Origin: Rhyzopertha dominica
Taxonomy: Eukaryota; Arthropoda; Insecta; Coleoptera; Bostrichidae
Length of the DNA stretch: 64,000 nucleotides
Assembly: GCA_025024175.1 (NCBI GenBank)
Contig: QCXZ01000041.1
Coordinates: forward strand, 25,911,786 to 25,975,785
Direction of reading: 5' to 3'
In this document: positions 22,921-37,900 of the stretch, piece by piece
Layout of the letters: every line of letters starts with the position of its first letter
Position numbering within the stretch: position 1 is the first letter of the stretch
The notes under the pieces: generated by a model
Told to the model about the DNA's origin: nothing
The model's database searches: none
The model's input: only the letters and a program-made list of their open reading frames with translations
Made by a program: the position numbers and the translations under genes

Positions 22921-25900
22921 GTAAGGTGTAGTGTAACTAAAGTATTAACTGTATTAAAGTGTTAACTGTATAAACAGTTTCATGTTTTTGGTCAGGGATG
23001 AATACTGAGGTATATTTGATATCATAATAAGCTGTTGAAACCAACATTTGAGCAGCCCTGAGTGTGTTATGTTAGCCCAACATTACATTTGAATTTTTCG
23101 AAGAAATCAAAGATTTTTACAAGCCACTGCTGTTACAAAATGTCCTATGATTTTAGCATAGTTAGTGTCCAGGATACGGCCGCTATATAGTCTTACCTTG
23201 TCCCCAAAACAAACTTATAATTGTAGCAGATTACTACGTAATGCGCGTTCCAATAACAGCAAAGAGGAGTAGATATTCATCATTTCGCTAATAATCAACA
23301 TCATTCCAGTCGTAATCCGGCTATCAACTTCCCTGGTGTGTCTCGCTCACTATTTTCGCTGGAAGGTCAACTACCTGCTACTTGTTCAGACCACGACACT
23401 GAGGTGCTGAAACCCATCATCACCGGGACATGGATGCCCGAAGCAGTAGGTGGACTGAGTGGCAAGACTGTAATTTTTGCAGAAACTCAAATCGTCCAAG
23501 AATCCATACCAATACCTGGTTCAGATTTACATCTGATGTACCAAACTAGCCAGGCAACGGGGTATCTGAGTACTATCTACATGAGACTAACTCACGAAAA
23601 TATTCCAAAAACACTCATACACGTCCACGTGAGGGTTGAAGTTGAAGGTAAGCGTTAAAAAGAAGCTCAGATTGTAGTATGGCATATTGTCAGCATTTTA
23701 TTTCTATGCAAAGATGCACTTTGATTTTATATGTCGGCAGTTACCCCTTTATGCATGGATATAGTCATAGTAAACATACCAACTGAAAGCTAGACACTTA
23801 TAGAAGCTTTGACGCCACGATTCCTTGTGTTTTCTACTGCTTGAACACTTGCTCATATGCAAGCAATTGGCTAAAATGGTTCTTACACATTGTAGGTTCT
23901 CTTCATGTTAAAACCTACGAAGCGGATCCCCACCTAAAGCACATATTTGCTTGGAACAAGCGTAATGTTTACAAACAAAAAGTTTACGGCACTGCCCAGG
24001 CTAAAGTGTCCATAGGTTATGAACACTCCACATGTGATGACATAATCTGGGAAACTCAGACCGCAGTACTTAAAGGCTTTGATGTCGACATCTCTGACAT
24101 AGGTGGTTGGGGATTAGATATTCACCATCACTACAATTTTCATGAGGGAATACTGCAAAAGGGTGATGGATCAACATTACACTTCAAACAGTATCCAAGG
24201 ACCGTACAGGTTGTCATGGGTACTGGTTTACAAAGACCACTGGAGTGTCCAGGGCAGTGTGGTGGTCCAGCTAAGGATGCTAAACTGTTAACCCCTGGTG
24301 CACTTGCTAGTGGACCTGATGGAAGCATTTATGTTGGGGACTTTAATTTAGTGAGGAGAATAACCCCAGAAGGAAATGTATATACAATTCTAAAACTAAG
24401 GTATAGTAACAACTTATAAACAACTTTTTTGTTTACGAAAACACATTTTCAGGTTGACGCAGGTGGCGTATCAATATTATTTAACTGTATCTCCTGCAGA
24501 TGGTCATTTATACGTTTCTGATCCAGAGAAACACCAAGTTTTGAGAGTCATATCCCTTGATCCTATAAACGATCCGAGCCTAAACAGTGAACCGGTATGT
24601 TCTTGAACTCGTATTTTCATCGTTTCGGTAACATTGTTTGTAGGTTGTTGGAAACGGCGAAAGATGTATTCCTGGAGATGACAGTCAATGTGGTGACGAA
24701 GGCCCGGCAAAAGATGCAAGGTTAGCGCATCCTAAAGGTCTTGCAATTGCTGCCGACAGGACAATGTACATTGCTGACGGTACTAATATAAGGGCAGTCG
24801 ATCCAAAGGGAATCATTCATACTCTGATCGGCAATCATGGACATCATAATCATTGGGTTCCGTTGCCTTGTTCAGGGGCAATTCCAGCTGCCCAGGTAAA
24901 GTGTCTCACTTAATAGTTACATCCCAGATTGGTTGGAATAAATGGGTGGTTGTTAATATGTTTATTGTTTCTAGGCTCAACTACAGTGGCCAACGGGTTT
25001 ATCCCTTAGTCCTTTGGATGGTTCTCTTCATTTTATTGATGATCGCCTCATCCTCAAACTCACCCATGATATGAAAATTAAAGTAGTTGCCGGAACTCCA
25101 CTGCACTGTCACAGAGAAGACAATGCAACAGATTCAACATCAGACAGAATATTGGGAACCGTTTTGGCTTTGGCATTCGCACCCAGCGGTGATCTCTATA
25201 TTGCAGAGAGTGATGCGAAAAGGGTCAACTTTATTAGACTAATAGATTCGTCCGGAAAGCTCATGCATTTTGCTGGGAAAACTACTGAAAAGATGAAGAA
25301 CAACTGTGGTTGTAATGCTAGTGCTACTACTGCAGCACCACTTACTGGCCAGGATCTACCAACGGCTTGTATTTGTGGTGCAAGTGAAATAACCAGCAAT
25401 GCAGAGACTCTTCTTTCTTCAAATGCACGCTTTCAAGCTATCTCTGCTCTCACCGTTTCACCGGGTGGAGTCTTACATATTGCAGATCAAGGATCACTAC
25501 ATATCCTTTCTTTACAACACTATTTGCCAACACATGATGAAAATGGGGAATTTCACATTCCTTATCCGGCAGCCGGTGAAGTTTACGTGTTTAACAGATA
25601 TGGTCAACATGTAGCAACAAAAGATTTGGCATCTGCCAAAACACGATATTCCTTTTTGTATTCAAAAAACACAAGCTTCGGAAAATTGTCAACTGTCACA
25701 GACAGCTCCGGAAACAAAATACAGTTCTTGAGGGATTATAGTAATGCCGTCAGCTCAATAGAAAATACTCAAGATCACAAATCAGAACTCAAAATTTCTG
25801 GAGTTGGATATTTAGTGAGGCTATCTGAAAAAGGAAAATCAGAAATTGAACTTGATTATGATATGAATACAGGCCTTCTTACCAGCCGATCAGGCGTAAG

Positions 25901-28900
25901 TATTCACAAATGCAACAATCGTTTAACTTATTTTGTTCTTTTGTTGAGGAGAAAGCAAATTTCTGTTCCATTTGTATTTGTACAGAATAACCGGAAGCAA
26001 CACTCAAAAACAAAAATGGATTTTTCTATTTTGAGTTAAAGGGCTGTTCGGTTCTTGTCGGTAATATTCGCCCATTATGATTGACTAGACTAATGTTCTC
26101 TTATTTCACTGGGTGCAAGAGACAATAAACAACAGCCAGCTGTTAGGTATTTGGTTAGAAACTAATGCATCCCATTATTAGCAAAAGTCATTTTAATGAA
26201 ACTAACCTAAAGAGCTGAAAGCGTAAGTTTATGCCTGCAGCCATTTTGGCTGATATCACAACACGTTATCTATGAGGCATTATTGCCGCGGTTTTAAGAA
26301 CATATTTAAAGGATCGAAGGTGCCAACACTAGTGTAGCTTCTGTTTGTTTTGTTTTACAAGAATTGATACCTGTATATCTATTATACAGATATTTCATTT
26401 TCATTTCTAAACTAGCAGTTACTTAACATGTAAAGTTTTGAATTTTTATAGCAATTATTTTGTGTGCTATAGGGCGGAGAAACTTTTATTTATCAATACG
26501 ACTGGTTGGGTCGAGCCACAAACGTGATTTTGCCGAGCGGAGAGACTTTGGAACTAAAATCAGATCTTGCCCAGGAGGGAGGTTTGCAAATATCAATTAG
26601 CCAACCACCTACTCACCTCATCGTCTCAGGAAAAGCAAATAAGAAGGTTATAATGCTTGATGGTAAGTAGCTTCATTATTCAGTTTGCCATACATTAGAT
26701 CATTTTTGGAGCACCTATAATAATATATGTACTTATTAGAAGTTATTATTTATTGTTTATATCTCGTTATGGTTTATTCATTTGGTTAATACATACTGTT
26801 AATTACATTTTAACAGGAGAAGAGACAACGGAAGCCGTAACACTTATGAATTCAACTGTGGCTGTAAGAGCTGCTTCAGGTGCCTACATGGAAGTGTCAG
26901 CTGTTGCCAGACATCCCCTCTTAGAGGCTGCTTTACCAGTAGAAGCAGAAATGCTTCCAGTGTGGTCTGAACAGGTGACAGTGTTCGGTGATAATCTTCG
27001 CAATCTCATGTCTACGACATTCAGCTTGGTTGGTGATGTACGCAATCCACAGCAAACTCTGCATAGAGAAATATTTGTAAACAGTTCGCAAATATTGGGA
27101 ATCGAGTTTGACCAGTTTACTAGCAAAGAAACGTTTTTTGATCACAGTCGCCAACCCCTCTTAACTGTAACGTATGATCCTGCTGGTCTACCACTTACAT
27201 ATGTTCCTTCAAATGGAGCTGATAACCTCAACATATCCTATGATGGATTCAACCGCATCGACGGCTGGAAGTGGGGCCCTTGTGAACTTAAGTTCAGCTA
27301 TGACCGACATGGTTTATTGTCAGAGGTTACAAGTTCTCAAGATGGTACCAAGACCTTTTCCTACAATGACTGGAATATGGTTTCTAAGATTACCTTGGCC
27401 AGTCAAAGAAGTTTTTCGTTGACGTACGATGAAGACGGTGGCTTGAGACATGTAACACTTCCAAGCGGCACAANACATTCTTTCAGCTTACAACCCTCGT
27501 TAGGTTTCCTANGAGCAACCTACATGCCACCTGGNAGCACAAGGGCGTATCTTCAGCACTACACACACTCTGGANTATTGCTGCAGACNGTTTATCCTGG
27601 AGAAGGTACGCACATTATTTATAAACTTGATTACTTACTTTATATAAATTGAATAACTGCCATTTAGTTGTCCTGGATACGCACTATAACACGTTTTCGG
27701 TTTCTCTTCCCTATTTTAAGCTAAAATTAACTTTATTTTTAAAATCTAAACCAATCGCATACCCCAATTTAAGGTGTCATGCTTACTTGGTTGATTTTAG
27801 CTAACATCAACTTTAACAAAGAGAATAGGAACCGACTCATTAAGTTTTAATGGGAGCGTACTTCAGAAATTAAAATCCCAACTAGCAACTCTACCTGTTA
27901 CACTACCTGTTATAGTACTCGCCAAAAGCTGGTGTGTACAAAGAGTTTACCCTATAAATGTTTTAGGTTGCAAAAGTGGCTAATGCCGATGGCGCCTGTA
28001 ACCATGTTCGTTTTTAATTTTAAACATAAGTTCGAATCGCTTCTAATAAAATTAGGTAAAATTTCTTTATATTCATCGATAGTACGGTTTTCACAATTAT
28101 TGTCAAATCTGATCAATAAAATATAAGTTGCCTCCATAGCACATGCTGTCAACAAGTTGGTATGATTTAAAAAAATACATTTGTATGCAATATTTCAGCT
28201 AATATCTTCTCACATTCAAGCTTCTAATAACACACAACTAAGAACTTTATCTTGAATTAGCACATTGTTAGAAGTTTGTTTAAAATAAAATAATAGCATT
28301 GTCAAAGCCAGCTGTTAATTATATGCGCTCTGTTGCCACAAGTTCTTTCTGTGAAGAAAAAGGTTGCTACCAAAACGACTATCAAGTAATCTCTAGGAAA
28401 AATTACTACCATGCAATAGGGCAGTGTGTTTGCTTATTATAGTGTTTGTTTCTGTATTCCGTAGTATACTTACACCTGAAAAGAAATTAAGCTTCATGTC
28501 CTTTAGTGAATTTACACAATCGAATTGATTAACATAAATCCATTCATAACACCCAATATTCAGTAAACCTGTTCACTTTATTCAAATTAAACCCATTGCT
28601 GAAGTAGATTCACCGGTCTATTTTGACCATCATCCCTTACGCTGCAAATTTCCATACTTGCCCATACGTTGTCAATATGTCGTTGAACGAGAGCAATGAA
28701 GGTTGATCAAAACAACGTCTGTTAATGATCATAATTGTTGTCCAGATTGCTACAAATGTATTTCTATACAATTGGCACCTACAGTAACATTTCCAATACA
28801 GAACTAATTTTTATTTATCACTTACCTAGATACAGTACTCGTGTTAAGTGTCGCCTCCCTCATGTAACTTTTGAACGAACTAAGTTAGAAAGTTCGTACG

Positions 28901-31900
28901 AAGGCATGGAATTAACAGCCAGCATATTTTTTTTATATTCCAACTTAATTTCGGAATTTCTAACTTTAACTCGGAATGTCCGACTCATCTCGCAATTTCA
29001 GCTTCTGAAATTCCGAGATAAAGTCATAATTTCCGACTTAAACTCGAAATTATTTGTTGCCTTTTCCATATTATAGTAGTCACTGAAAATCAACACGGTG
29101 ATTTTTTTCAAGGTGTAAGAGTCGTTTATCGCTACACCGACAACATGCGTCTCAGTGAAGTTGTCCATGGTGATGGCAAAACGCTTTATCGCTATTCTCC
29201 CAATACTGGCTTCCCCGGACAGGTTATTCATACAGAACCTGATCTGGAGTACCGCTGGGATTACCAATTCACAGGTGGACTACTCACAGAAGAAAGAATT
29301 GATTTCGGTGCCAAAACTGGATTGAGCAGTGCTAAATTCACTTATGAATATGATGGCAACTACAGACTAATTTCGGCTCAAGGACGGATCGGGGGGCAGA
29401 ACCTCCCTCAACATACCTTGGCATATAATTCAAAAACTGGTTCACCAGAAATCATTGGTGGATTTACAGTTAGCAAATCGAAACAGAATGAGACTAGTTT
29501 GTATGACAGAACTGCACTATTCTCGAGAGTAGTTGATACCAGATTTTTGGAAACACAGGTTACTCTTACCATACATGGGTTGGAAGTCTTCAGAATGGAA
29601 TTCAGTCATGACATGCATGGGTAAGTTTCGCAATAGTTTAGTGACATTTTTTTAAACAGTTTTATTTAGCTCACCCCGTTTGTTTTATTTATTATTTATT
29701 CTTGGGTCAAATTTAGTAATTCAAATTTCACCCTCTTCCTGTCAACCGATTAATCTGAAATTTTGTATACACTTTGAATTTTGGTGACAATACAATTATG
29801 TTTATTCATTATCATTATAAATTCAAGATGGCCGCCGCTACAAAATGGCGGATAATTTATGTTTTATTAATCCCATCAATATGGGTATCAAATGAAAGGG
29901 CTCAACAAGCAGAATACAATATACTATAAAAAATTGAAATCCAAGATGGCGGCCGCTACAAAATGGCGGATAACGTAGGTTTTATCAATCCCATCAACAT
30001 GGGTATCAAATGAAAGGGCTCAACAAGCAGAATACAATATACTATAAAAAATTGAAATCCAAGATGGCGGCCGCTACAAAATGGCGGATAACGTAGGTTG
30101 TATCAATACCATCAATATGGGTATCAAATGAAAGTGCTCAACCAGTAGAATACAATGTACTATATAAAATTAAAATCCAAGATGGCGGTCTCTACAAAAT
30201 GGCGGATAACTTAGGTTTTATCAATCCCATCAACATGGGTATCAAATGAAAGGTCTCAACAAGTAGAATACAATTTACTATGCAAAATTGAAACCTAAGA
30301 TGACCGCCGCTACCAAATGGCTGATAACAATTTTTTATCAATCCCACCAATATGGGTATCAAAAAACTGGGGGTTTACCAGCGGAAATGGAAATATTTGT
30401 GGGGGCAAAAGTCATGCTACGGTCCAATATTGACGTTTCAAAGGGATTAGTAAATGGCGCTATAGGCTACATCAACGAAATCGTTTGGCCTCAATTTCGT
30501 CGAACTCAGATGTATGCAACAGATGTTCCTTCCGTCCGAATTGATTTCGCAAGAGACGGAGTACATCTTATACACCCGAAAGCCATACAGTTTCCAGCTA
30601 AGTACAATTACGGGACGGCTGAAAGAAGAATGTTGCCTTTAATACTATCATGGGCTTCTACAATACATAAAATGCAGGGCAGCACTGTGGATCACGCAGT
30701 CGTATACTTAGGTGCGAAACTGTTTGAAGAAGGTCAAGCCTACGTGGCTCTTAGTAGAGTAAGATCTTTGTAGGGACTACGTATAGAGGAGTTGGACTGC
30801 AATAAACTAACGGGCAAGAAACCTTGCAATAATGAAGCACTAAATGAATTAAACAGAATGCGAAATAAAAACTAAAAACTAGAAAATAAAAATAGGTAAA
30901 AAAACTTTTTAAGTTAAACGGTTTTATGTTAAACATACATTGCAATGTTTAAAATAAATTTACTAAAAACCAAAAAATAATAAAATAGATACAGTCGTGG
31001 GAATTATAAACATATGCATAGACTAGACTAAAATAAAACCGTGGGGCACGTCAATTGTCTACAATCGTTGATTAAAATGTTTGTTTTGTAATGTTACACT
31101 ATAATTAGGCAGTTGTTCAACCGACAACGCTGGACGTGCCCCACGGTTTTATTTTAGTCTAGTCTATGCATATGTTTATAATTCCCACGACTGTATCTAT
31201 TTTATTATTTTTTTGTTTTTAGTACATTTATTTTAAACATTGCAATGTATGTTTAACATAAAACCGTTTAACTTAAAAAGTTTTTTTACCTATTTTTATT
31301 AGTTATGGAGTTATATAGTTTATCTTGTTCCTCTAAGTTATACATAACACCGAAACGTCACCAACACACAGAAATATTAACGTTTAATGTGTAACTTAAC
31401 GGGACCAGATAAGCTGCATAATAGCAGCGTACATGCCAGGGGAAACAAATCCTCATAAATTAATACTTATCTAGCCTCTAGTGTACCTTAAAGATCTAAT
31501 TCGAATGCTAGTTTGATTGATTGCATTTGATGAAACTCCAAATATAAATATGAATTAATATGAGTGTTATAACGTAACCGAAAAACGCGCTGTGACGTCC
31601 GCATACGCTTTTGCTATCTCTCTCTCTCTCTCTCTCTCTCTCTGTCATCACTCAACAATTGACACTTGGATGCGCGATTGTCAGTACTATTATTATGGTG
31701 ATAGATCTACCACTTTTCAGCGTAATCTATTACATCATTAATCTTAAGCAAAAATCTATTATCTACATCTGCAAAGGTACCACAAACTCTAAAAAAATAT
31801 AGTTCATTCCTATACCTCTATTAGTACGTCTATGAATTAATTTAATCATAGCAGATAAAACCTATTAGACGGTAAATTGAGTAAATCAAATCGTACCTAT

Positions 31901-34900
31901 AGTATACAATATAGACTGCACATTAAAATTAATGCAAATCTCACCTAGGCACTTAAACTAGATTCGTTATCGTTTTGTTTTTGTTTTGTCTTTATAAAAA
32001 TATAAAGGTTTAAAAATAGTTAATATAAAACTATAATCAATTAATTAAAAATATAAATCAATTACTTTCTGCCAGGTGTTTCGCCCGAGTGCGTGTGCTA
32101 TGGTTTGCTTCAATAATAGTCACCAGCGATCACTGAACTCAATAATGCCAGCGATATATTACCTGTTCACTCATATTTGTCATTTTAAATACTCATATCA
32201 CATTACATTTAATAAAAGAGTAAACTGCATAGCGAAACCAAACCAAACTCAAACGGCTGCACAGTGCACATAGAAGTTTGCAATCTTCGTACTGATCTTC
32301 CCCAACAAAGATGGCTGTATTTGCCATTCCGTGAAGTGCTTGGTTCTTTAAATCAATGTACAGGCGTTTACACACGCGCTTTAGGTGTTTGAACTATAAC
32401 CCTTTTTTCGCTGTTATATAACAATTTTTTCACATCTGAATGTTGAGGACAATAACGATTTAATACGACCATTAAAAAAATAGTCATCTACCCTATTCTA
32501 TAATAATTACGGAGTTGGTTTTATGGAATTACATCATGGTTTAATTTTTTTGGATAAATAAGTTCCATAGCTCTAATTATTTTAATCTTGTAACTACCGC
32601 ATCTCAGTAATAATAAGCAACTATAGAGGCACATGCATGTATTTGTTATTCCTATGTCAAAATTAAACATGACCGTCATAACAAGTTAATCTTAATTAGT
32701 AGTTGTCATCGGGACTTTTGAGCTTTATCAATGGTTACCTACTTCTTTAAATTTTTACAACAGTGGCTAATCGGTATTGTTATTACTGAACACGTTGGTT
32801 ATGTGTATACTTAATTTAAAGCGCGAAGAGTTGCAAATGTATACAGGGTGGTCACGATGTAATGGGCCAAAATTCATGGCTAGATTCCTGATGTAAAAAT
32901 ATTGGGATTTAGACAATCTTACCTTAGTCCAAAAGTTGATACTTACGGAGATACAGGGTGTTAAATGCAAAATATTATTTTATTTTTTTCTTATTTATTT
33001 CATAATAAATGCTCATGTCGAGATAAAATTTTAGTGTTAGTGGTTTTCTGGAGCGAGAGATAGAAATCTATCCATGGTTTGCTTGTAGCTAATAGAGGAC
33101 ACCACCTGCGCTAGGTCGAATGCGTTGAAAACGACAGAATTTTTTTATGTCTCAACAAATCTATTCTCAGGTATCGAATTCTGATTTTACAACTTGTTTT
33201 ACAAAAAAGCTATACTTTTTGATAGTCGCTATCTTGCACCGTTGTCGTAAAATATGGCATTGAAAATTTCAATGTATTTGCATTCAATTACAAATCGGCA
33301 AAAATTTTCAAGCAGGCTTATGTTAAAATCCAATTTTAACATTTTTCACTTATCTTATTGCTGTCAGGAATATTACAGTATTATTCGTGTCTTATTAAAA
33401 GCATTCTTTTATAGAGAACTACAAACACCCGCGAAGAGCTATAGCAGAAAATTGTAAGTGCTGCCAAATCATTTCGTAACAAAAATCTCTATTTTAAAAT
33501 ACGCACTGATCTCTAAATAACTGGATGTCGCTTACATACCAAAATGCATGTAAATTATTTGTGATAGATTTAAGCCACTTTAGCGCCTAGCCGCTGGTCC
33601 TTGTACTAAAATTTTGACAAAGGTTCGCTTCTGCGGTAAATATAACGTTAATGATTGACGGTTAAAATCGTGAACTCATCATCTGTCTGCAGATTTCCAA
33701 AAGATGATGGTTGTAGTGTTTGAGTATTGAGTAAGAAACATGTACCGTACAAACAGAGAACTAGAGTGGGGAGAACGCTCATGGATTTGCGCGAATGCTA
33801 GTAAACAAGGGGGCTGCCATATTGTCCACGAGAACGTCAAACTTTTAGCGCTTACTTTAAATAATGACATCTTTTGCAACAGTTTCACTTAAAAATAGGG
33901 TAAATGCTAGCCAATTTGATGTAGCGGTGTTAAAATACTAAAATCAGTTTGACTTGTTCTTGTAATGTTCTATAAATATCAATTAAATGGCTAATTTAAT
34001 ACGGAGAATATCAGTCGTCAATCAACTGTCATCAGTTACACAGCACATAAACAAAGCTCCCAGACTGGCGTTGCCACATGTTATTCTATGCTCGTAGCAT
34101 TGTTTTGTTTACATTGCGTGGCCCGTGGCGTTAGCTAGTGTGACTGTGATTTTGTTCTCTGCTTGCACGACTTATTTCTGTTTTATTTGGTAGTTTCATT
34201 AATTTTAGTTATGAGTTGTATAGTTAAAGAGTACATCGAATAAACGTTTGAAGTCGCAAGACGTCTCCCTGCATCATAAGTAAATATTATAATGCTTAAT
34301 AAATTTTTTTCAGTAATTATTTGGTATAATTATATATTTTTAAATAATATCTAGTACCATTTACACTGCAAAATAAGTTTACATAAATTTTTCATTTTTA
34401 TAGGTATACATAAAGTTCTTTTAATTCAAAAAAAGTACTGCCATTTGACAACACTGTCTGATTTTTGACGTTTCTGTGGACAATATGGCGACCATTACAA
34501 TGTACCAGCCACGGTATTATATTGAAACTGAAAGGACAATGAGGTGTACATGCGCGGAAAATTCCAGTGCATATATGCTCCGATCAAGAAGGTCGAAATT
34601 CGCTTGCCTAAGGATTGGGACGGCTGCGCTTTGAAAGTTTTAGCGACCTAGGATAATAATTTGACATATGCACATATCCTCAAATGCCAGATGCAACTAC
34701 ATTTTAATAAAAGTATTCGTACGTTTGTGTCAATCTGTCAATATTTCCAGCTGGTTTACGAGTAATAGTCATAAAGCGCATGCGCGTCTATCCTCTGCGC
34801 AGTTTCAATTTGCCTCAGTTTTAAACAAAGGGATTGTCCGTCCAGTTTCAATATAATTCCGTGGTCCCAGCTTAATTGGGATGCGCAGTCGGCCTATGCG

Positions 34901-37900
34901 TGTTCTCCCCACTATATTTCTCTGCGTACAAACTGGATGTTAACGTTTACTCATAACCATATTATATAATATATAGTTAAGGATCTAAGCTTAAAATTTA
35001 ACGCGCCGTTAGTACGAGTACCAGCGGCATGGTGGCTACTTATCACAAATTTGAATGACTTATGTGACATCCAGTTATTTAGAGATCACTCTTTCAACAA
35101 ACGCGTTAATAAATGTGTTGAAGTTGGAGGCGAACATGTTGAAAATTTATTGTAATATTCGATATTTAATTGTTCATCACAATTTGAAATAAACTCTTGT
35201 TTTTTTGACACTCGTACCTTATTTTGATTACTCAAATTACCAAAGCTAAATATCTTGAGAACGGTGCAAGATAGCGACTATAATAAAGTATAGCTTTTTT
35301 ATGTAAAAGAAGTTGTAAAATCAGAATTTGATAACCGAGAATAGATTTGTTGAGATATAAAAAACGTTTTGTTGTTTTGAACGCATTCAACCTAGCACAG
35401 GTGGTGCCCTCTATGAGCTACAAGCAAACCATGGATAGATTTCAATCTCTCAGCCCAGAAAACCCCTAACGCTAAAACTTAATCTCTATATGAGCATTTA
35501 TTATGAAATAAATAAGAAAAAAACTAACACAATATTTTGCATTCAGCAGCCTGTATCTCTGTAAGTATCAACTTTTGGACTAAGATAAGTTTGTCTAAAT
35601 CGCAATATTTTCACGTGAGGAATCTAGTCATGAATTATGGCCCATTACATCGCGACCACCTTGTATATAATATCTAGCCTATGCTACAAGCGAATATTTT
35701 GTCTAGGAATACGCGATATAGAAGTATTTAATATTAGATTTGAAGGTATTTAAGGTACCTATATGCGTTTCTTTAGATAAGTTTCCAAATTTGTGTTTCA
35801 GACGCATTTCTCAAACACGAACGGAAACAAGGAATGTCGGAGTTAACAAGTATACAAACGTGAAAAATTTCACATGGGATTGCGACGGACAGTTATTAGG
35901 TGTAGAGGCACAAGAACCATGGGGCTTTAGATATGATGACAACGGAAACATGCTATCACTCGAGTACCGGTAAGATATTCCCAAGAATAATTTAATAAAA
36001 CTATTCTGAGCGCTTTATGCAGTGATTACAAAATCTGACTTATACCTGGTTGCTGTAATTTAAGTATCACATTATTGTAGTGGTAACACAATTCCAATGG
36101 AGTACAATGCAATGGATAGAATAATAAAATTTGGAGAAGGCCAATACAAATACGACAGTAGAGGATTAGTTGTGCAGAATGCAAGAGAAGAAAAGTTTCA
36201 TTATAATGCCAAAGGATTACTGGTTCGAGCTACAAAACGTGGGCGCTTCGATGTGAAATACTATTACGACCATCAGGATAGGTATGTAAATATTAAAAAA
36301 TGTGTTAGTTTCATACATAATAAATATAAAACTTTACAGATTATTTGCTAGAAAAGACAATTATGGGAATATAACACAATTCTTTTATAATAACAAAGAC
36401 AGACCAAATGAAATCACTCAAATTTATTCCCCACGGGATGGCAAACTTATGTCTTTGATTTATGATGACAGGGGGCATCTGATTTTTGCACAAGTGAGTA
36501 TAATCATCAGGATATTAATATAATTATTTTAATAGTAACTGATATTATAAAGACTAGGTTGCTGTTATACTGATTTTGACGTTTTTTCTAGGTTTATCGG
36601 CATAAGTACTACATTGCAACTGACCAGTGTGGCACTCCAGTAATGATTTTTAATCAGTATGGTGAGGGCATACGAGAAATTATGAGGTCTCCATATGGCC
36701 ACATTGTATACGACTCCAATCCTTATCTATATTTGCCAGTGGACTTTTGTGGTGGACTTTTAGACCAGGTAGGGGACGTTCTGTCGTGAAATTGAAATGT
36801 TGTAATTTTCCCTTTTGGTATTTTAATCATGTGTTTGATCAGATTTTTGTAATAAATGAGTAAGCATTAAGAGTTGCAAGTATTTGAAAGTTGACAGAGT
36901 GAAATAGTTTCAGTTGTTCCATTTACGCTAAATATTCTCAGGCTGCTACATCTTCGGGTGACACAAAAAGTAGCATTTAAATCATATGTGACATCATCGA
37001 GCATCCCGTTTCGCAAGTATATTAAATAACTGTTACAACTCATATATATGATTACTGTAGCGGTTGAGATAATTGCACAGTATAAATGACTAAACTAAAA
37101 CTTATCCGCAATCCAAAGCAAACAGAATATACATAAAACTGCAAAAGCTTAAAACAATACGATAAAACGAACAAGAAACAAGTACTTCTCCTATCGGAGG
37201 TATGCAAAGAACCGTTATCAACGATATCGATAATACATACACCGCGTGTAGCAAAGTTTTTAGCAAGTGTATTATTATCATTATTACATATAAATAATTT
37301 GATGTCTAATAAAATTGGTATTAGATCAAAAAAATTTTCTTTCAATAACAAATATTTTGTACAAGTTTAGCTATGGGTTCTTCCCTTAGTCCCCTTTTAG
37401 CAGTAATTTTCATGAATAGCTTAGAAAAAGAAATATTCAAAAATACTGTCTTCTCGCCTCACATTATTTTTTGGTATCGTTATGTAGATGATGTTTTATG
37501 TCTTTTCTCAGGAAATCAACAAAATCTAAATCTAATTACATTTATAAACTCATTACATAATTCTATAAATTTTAATAATGAATAGTGGAGTTTTTTGGAA
37601 GTTATTAAATAATAATAAAACACTTGTTTAATCCTACTTCCAAACTTTTATTTTTGGCAAAGCCAAATGCAGCATTTCAACCGCCACCGAAGAAGGCCGC
37701 TTGGCGGTTGAAATGCTGGCATTTGGCTTTGCCAAAAATAAAAGTTTGGAAGTAGGATTAAACAAGTGTTTTATTACTATAAATTTTAGTTATGAAACAG
37801 AAGTTGATAATAAAATTTCCTTTTTAGATTTGTTAATTTCACGCAACCAATTCTCTCCTTGTCTTTCTTTTGCAACTTTCAGAAAACCTACTGGTACAGG

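Noticed and set aside
31617..31642. CT microsatellite as a regulatory GAGA element
   Set aside because: A simple repeat alone is not evidence for GAGA-factor binding.
34480..34500. GGACAATATGGCGACC near 34480 as another unit of the 118-bp array
   Set aside because: Only the ATGGCG core is shared; the 118-bp period and flanks are absent.
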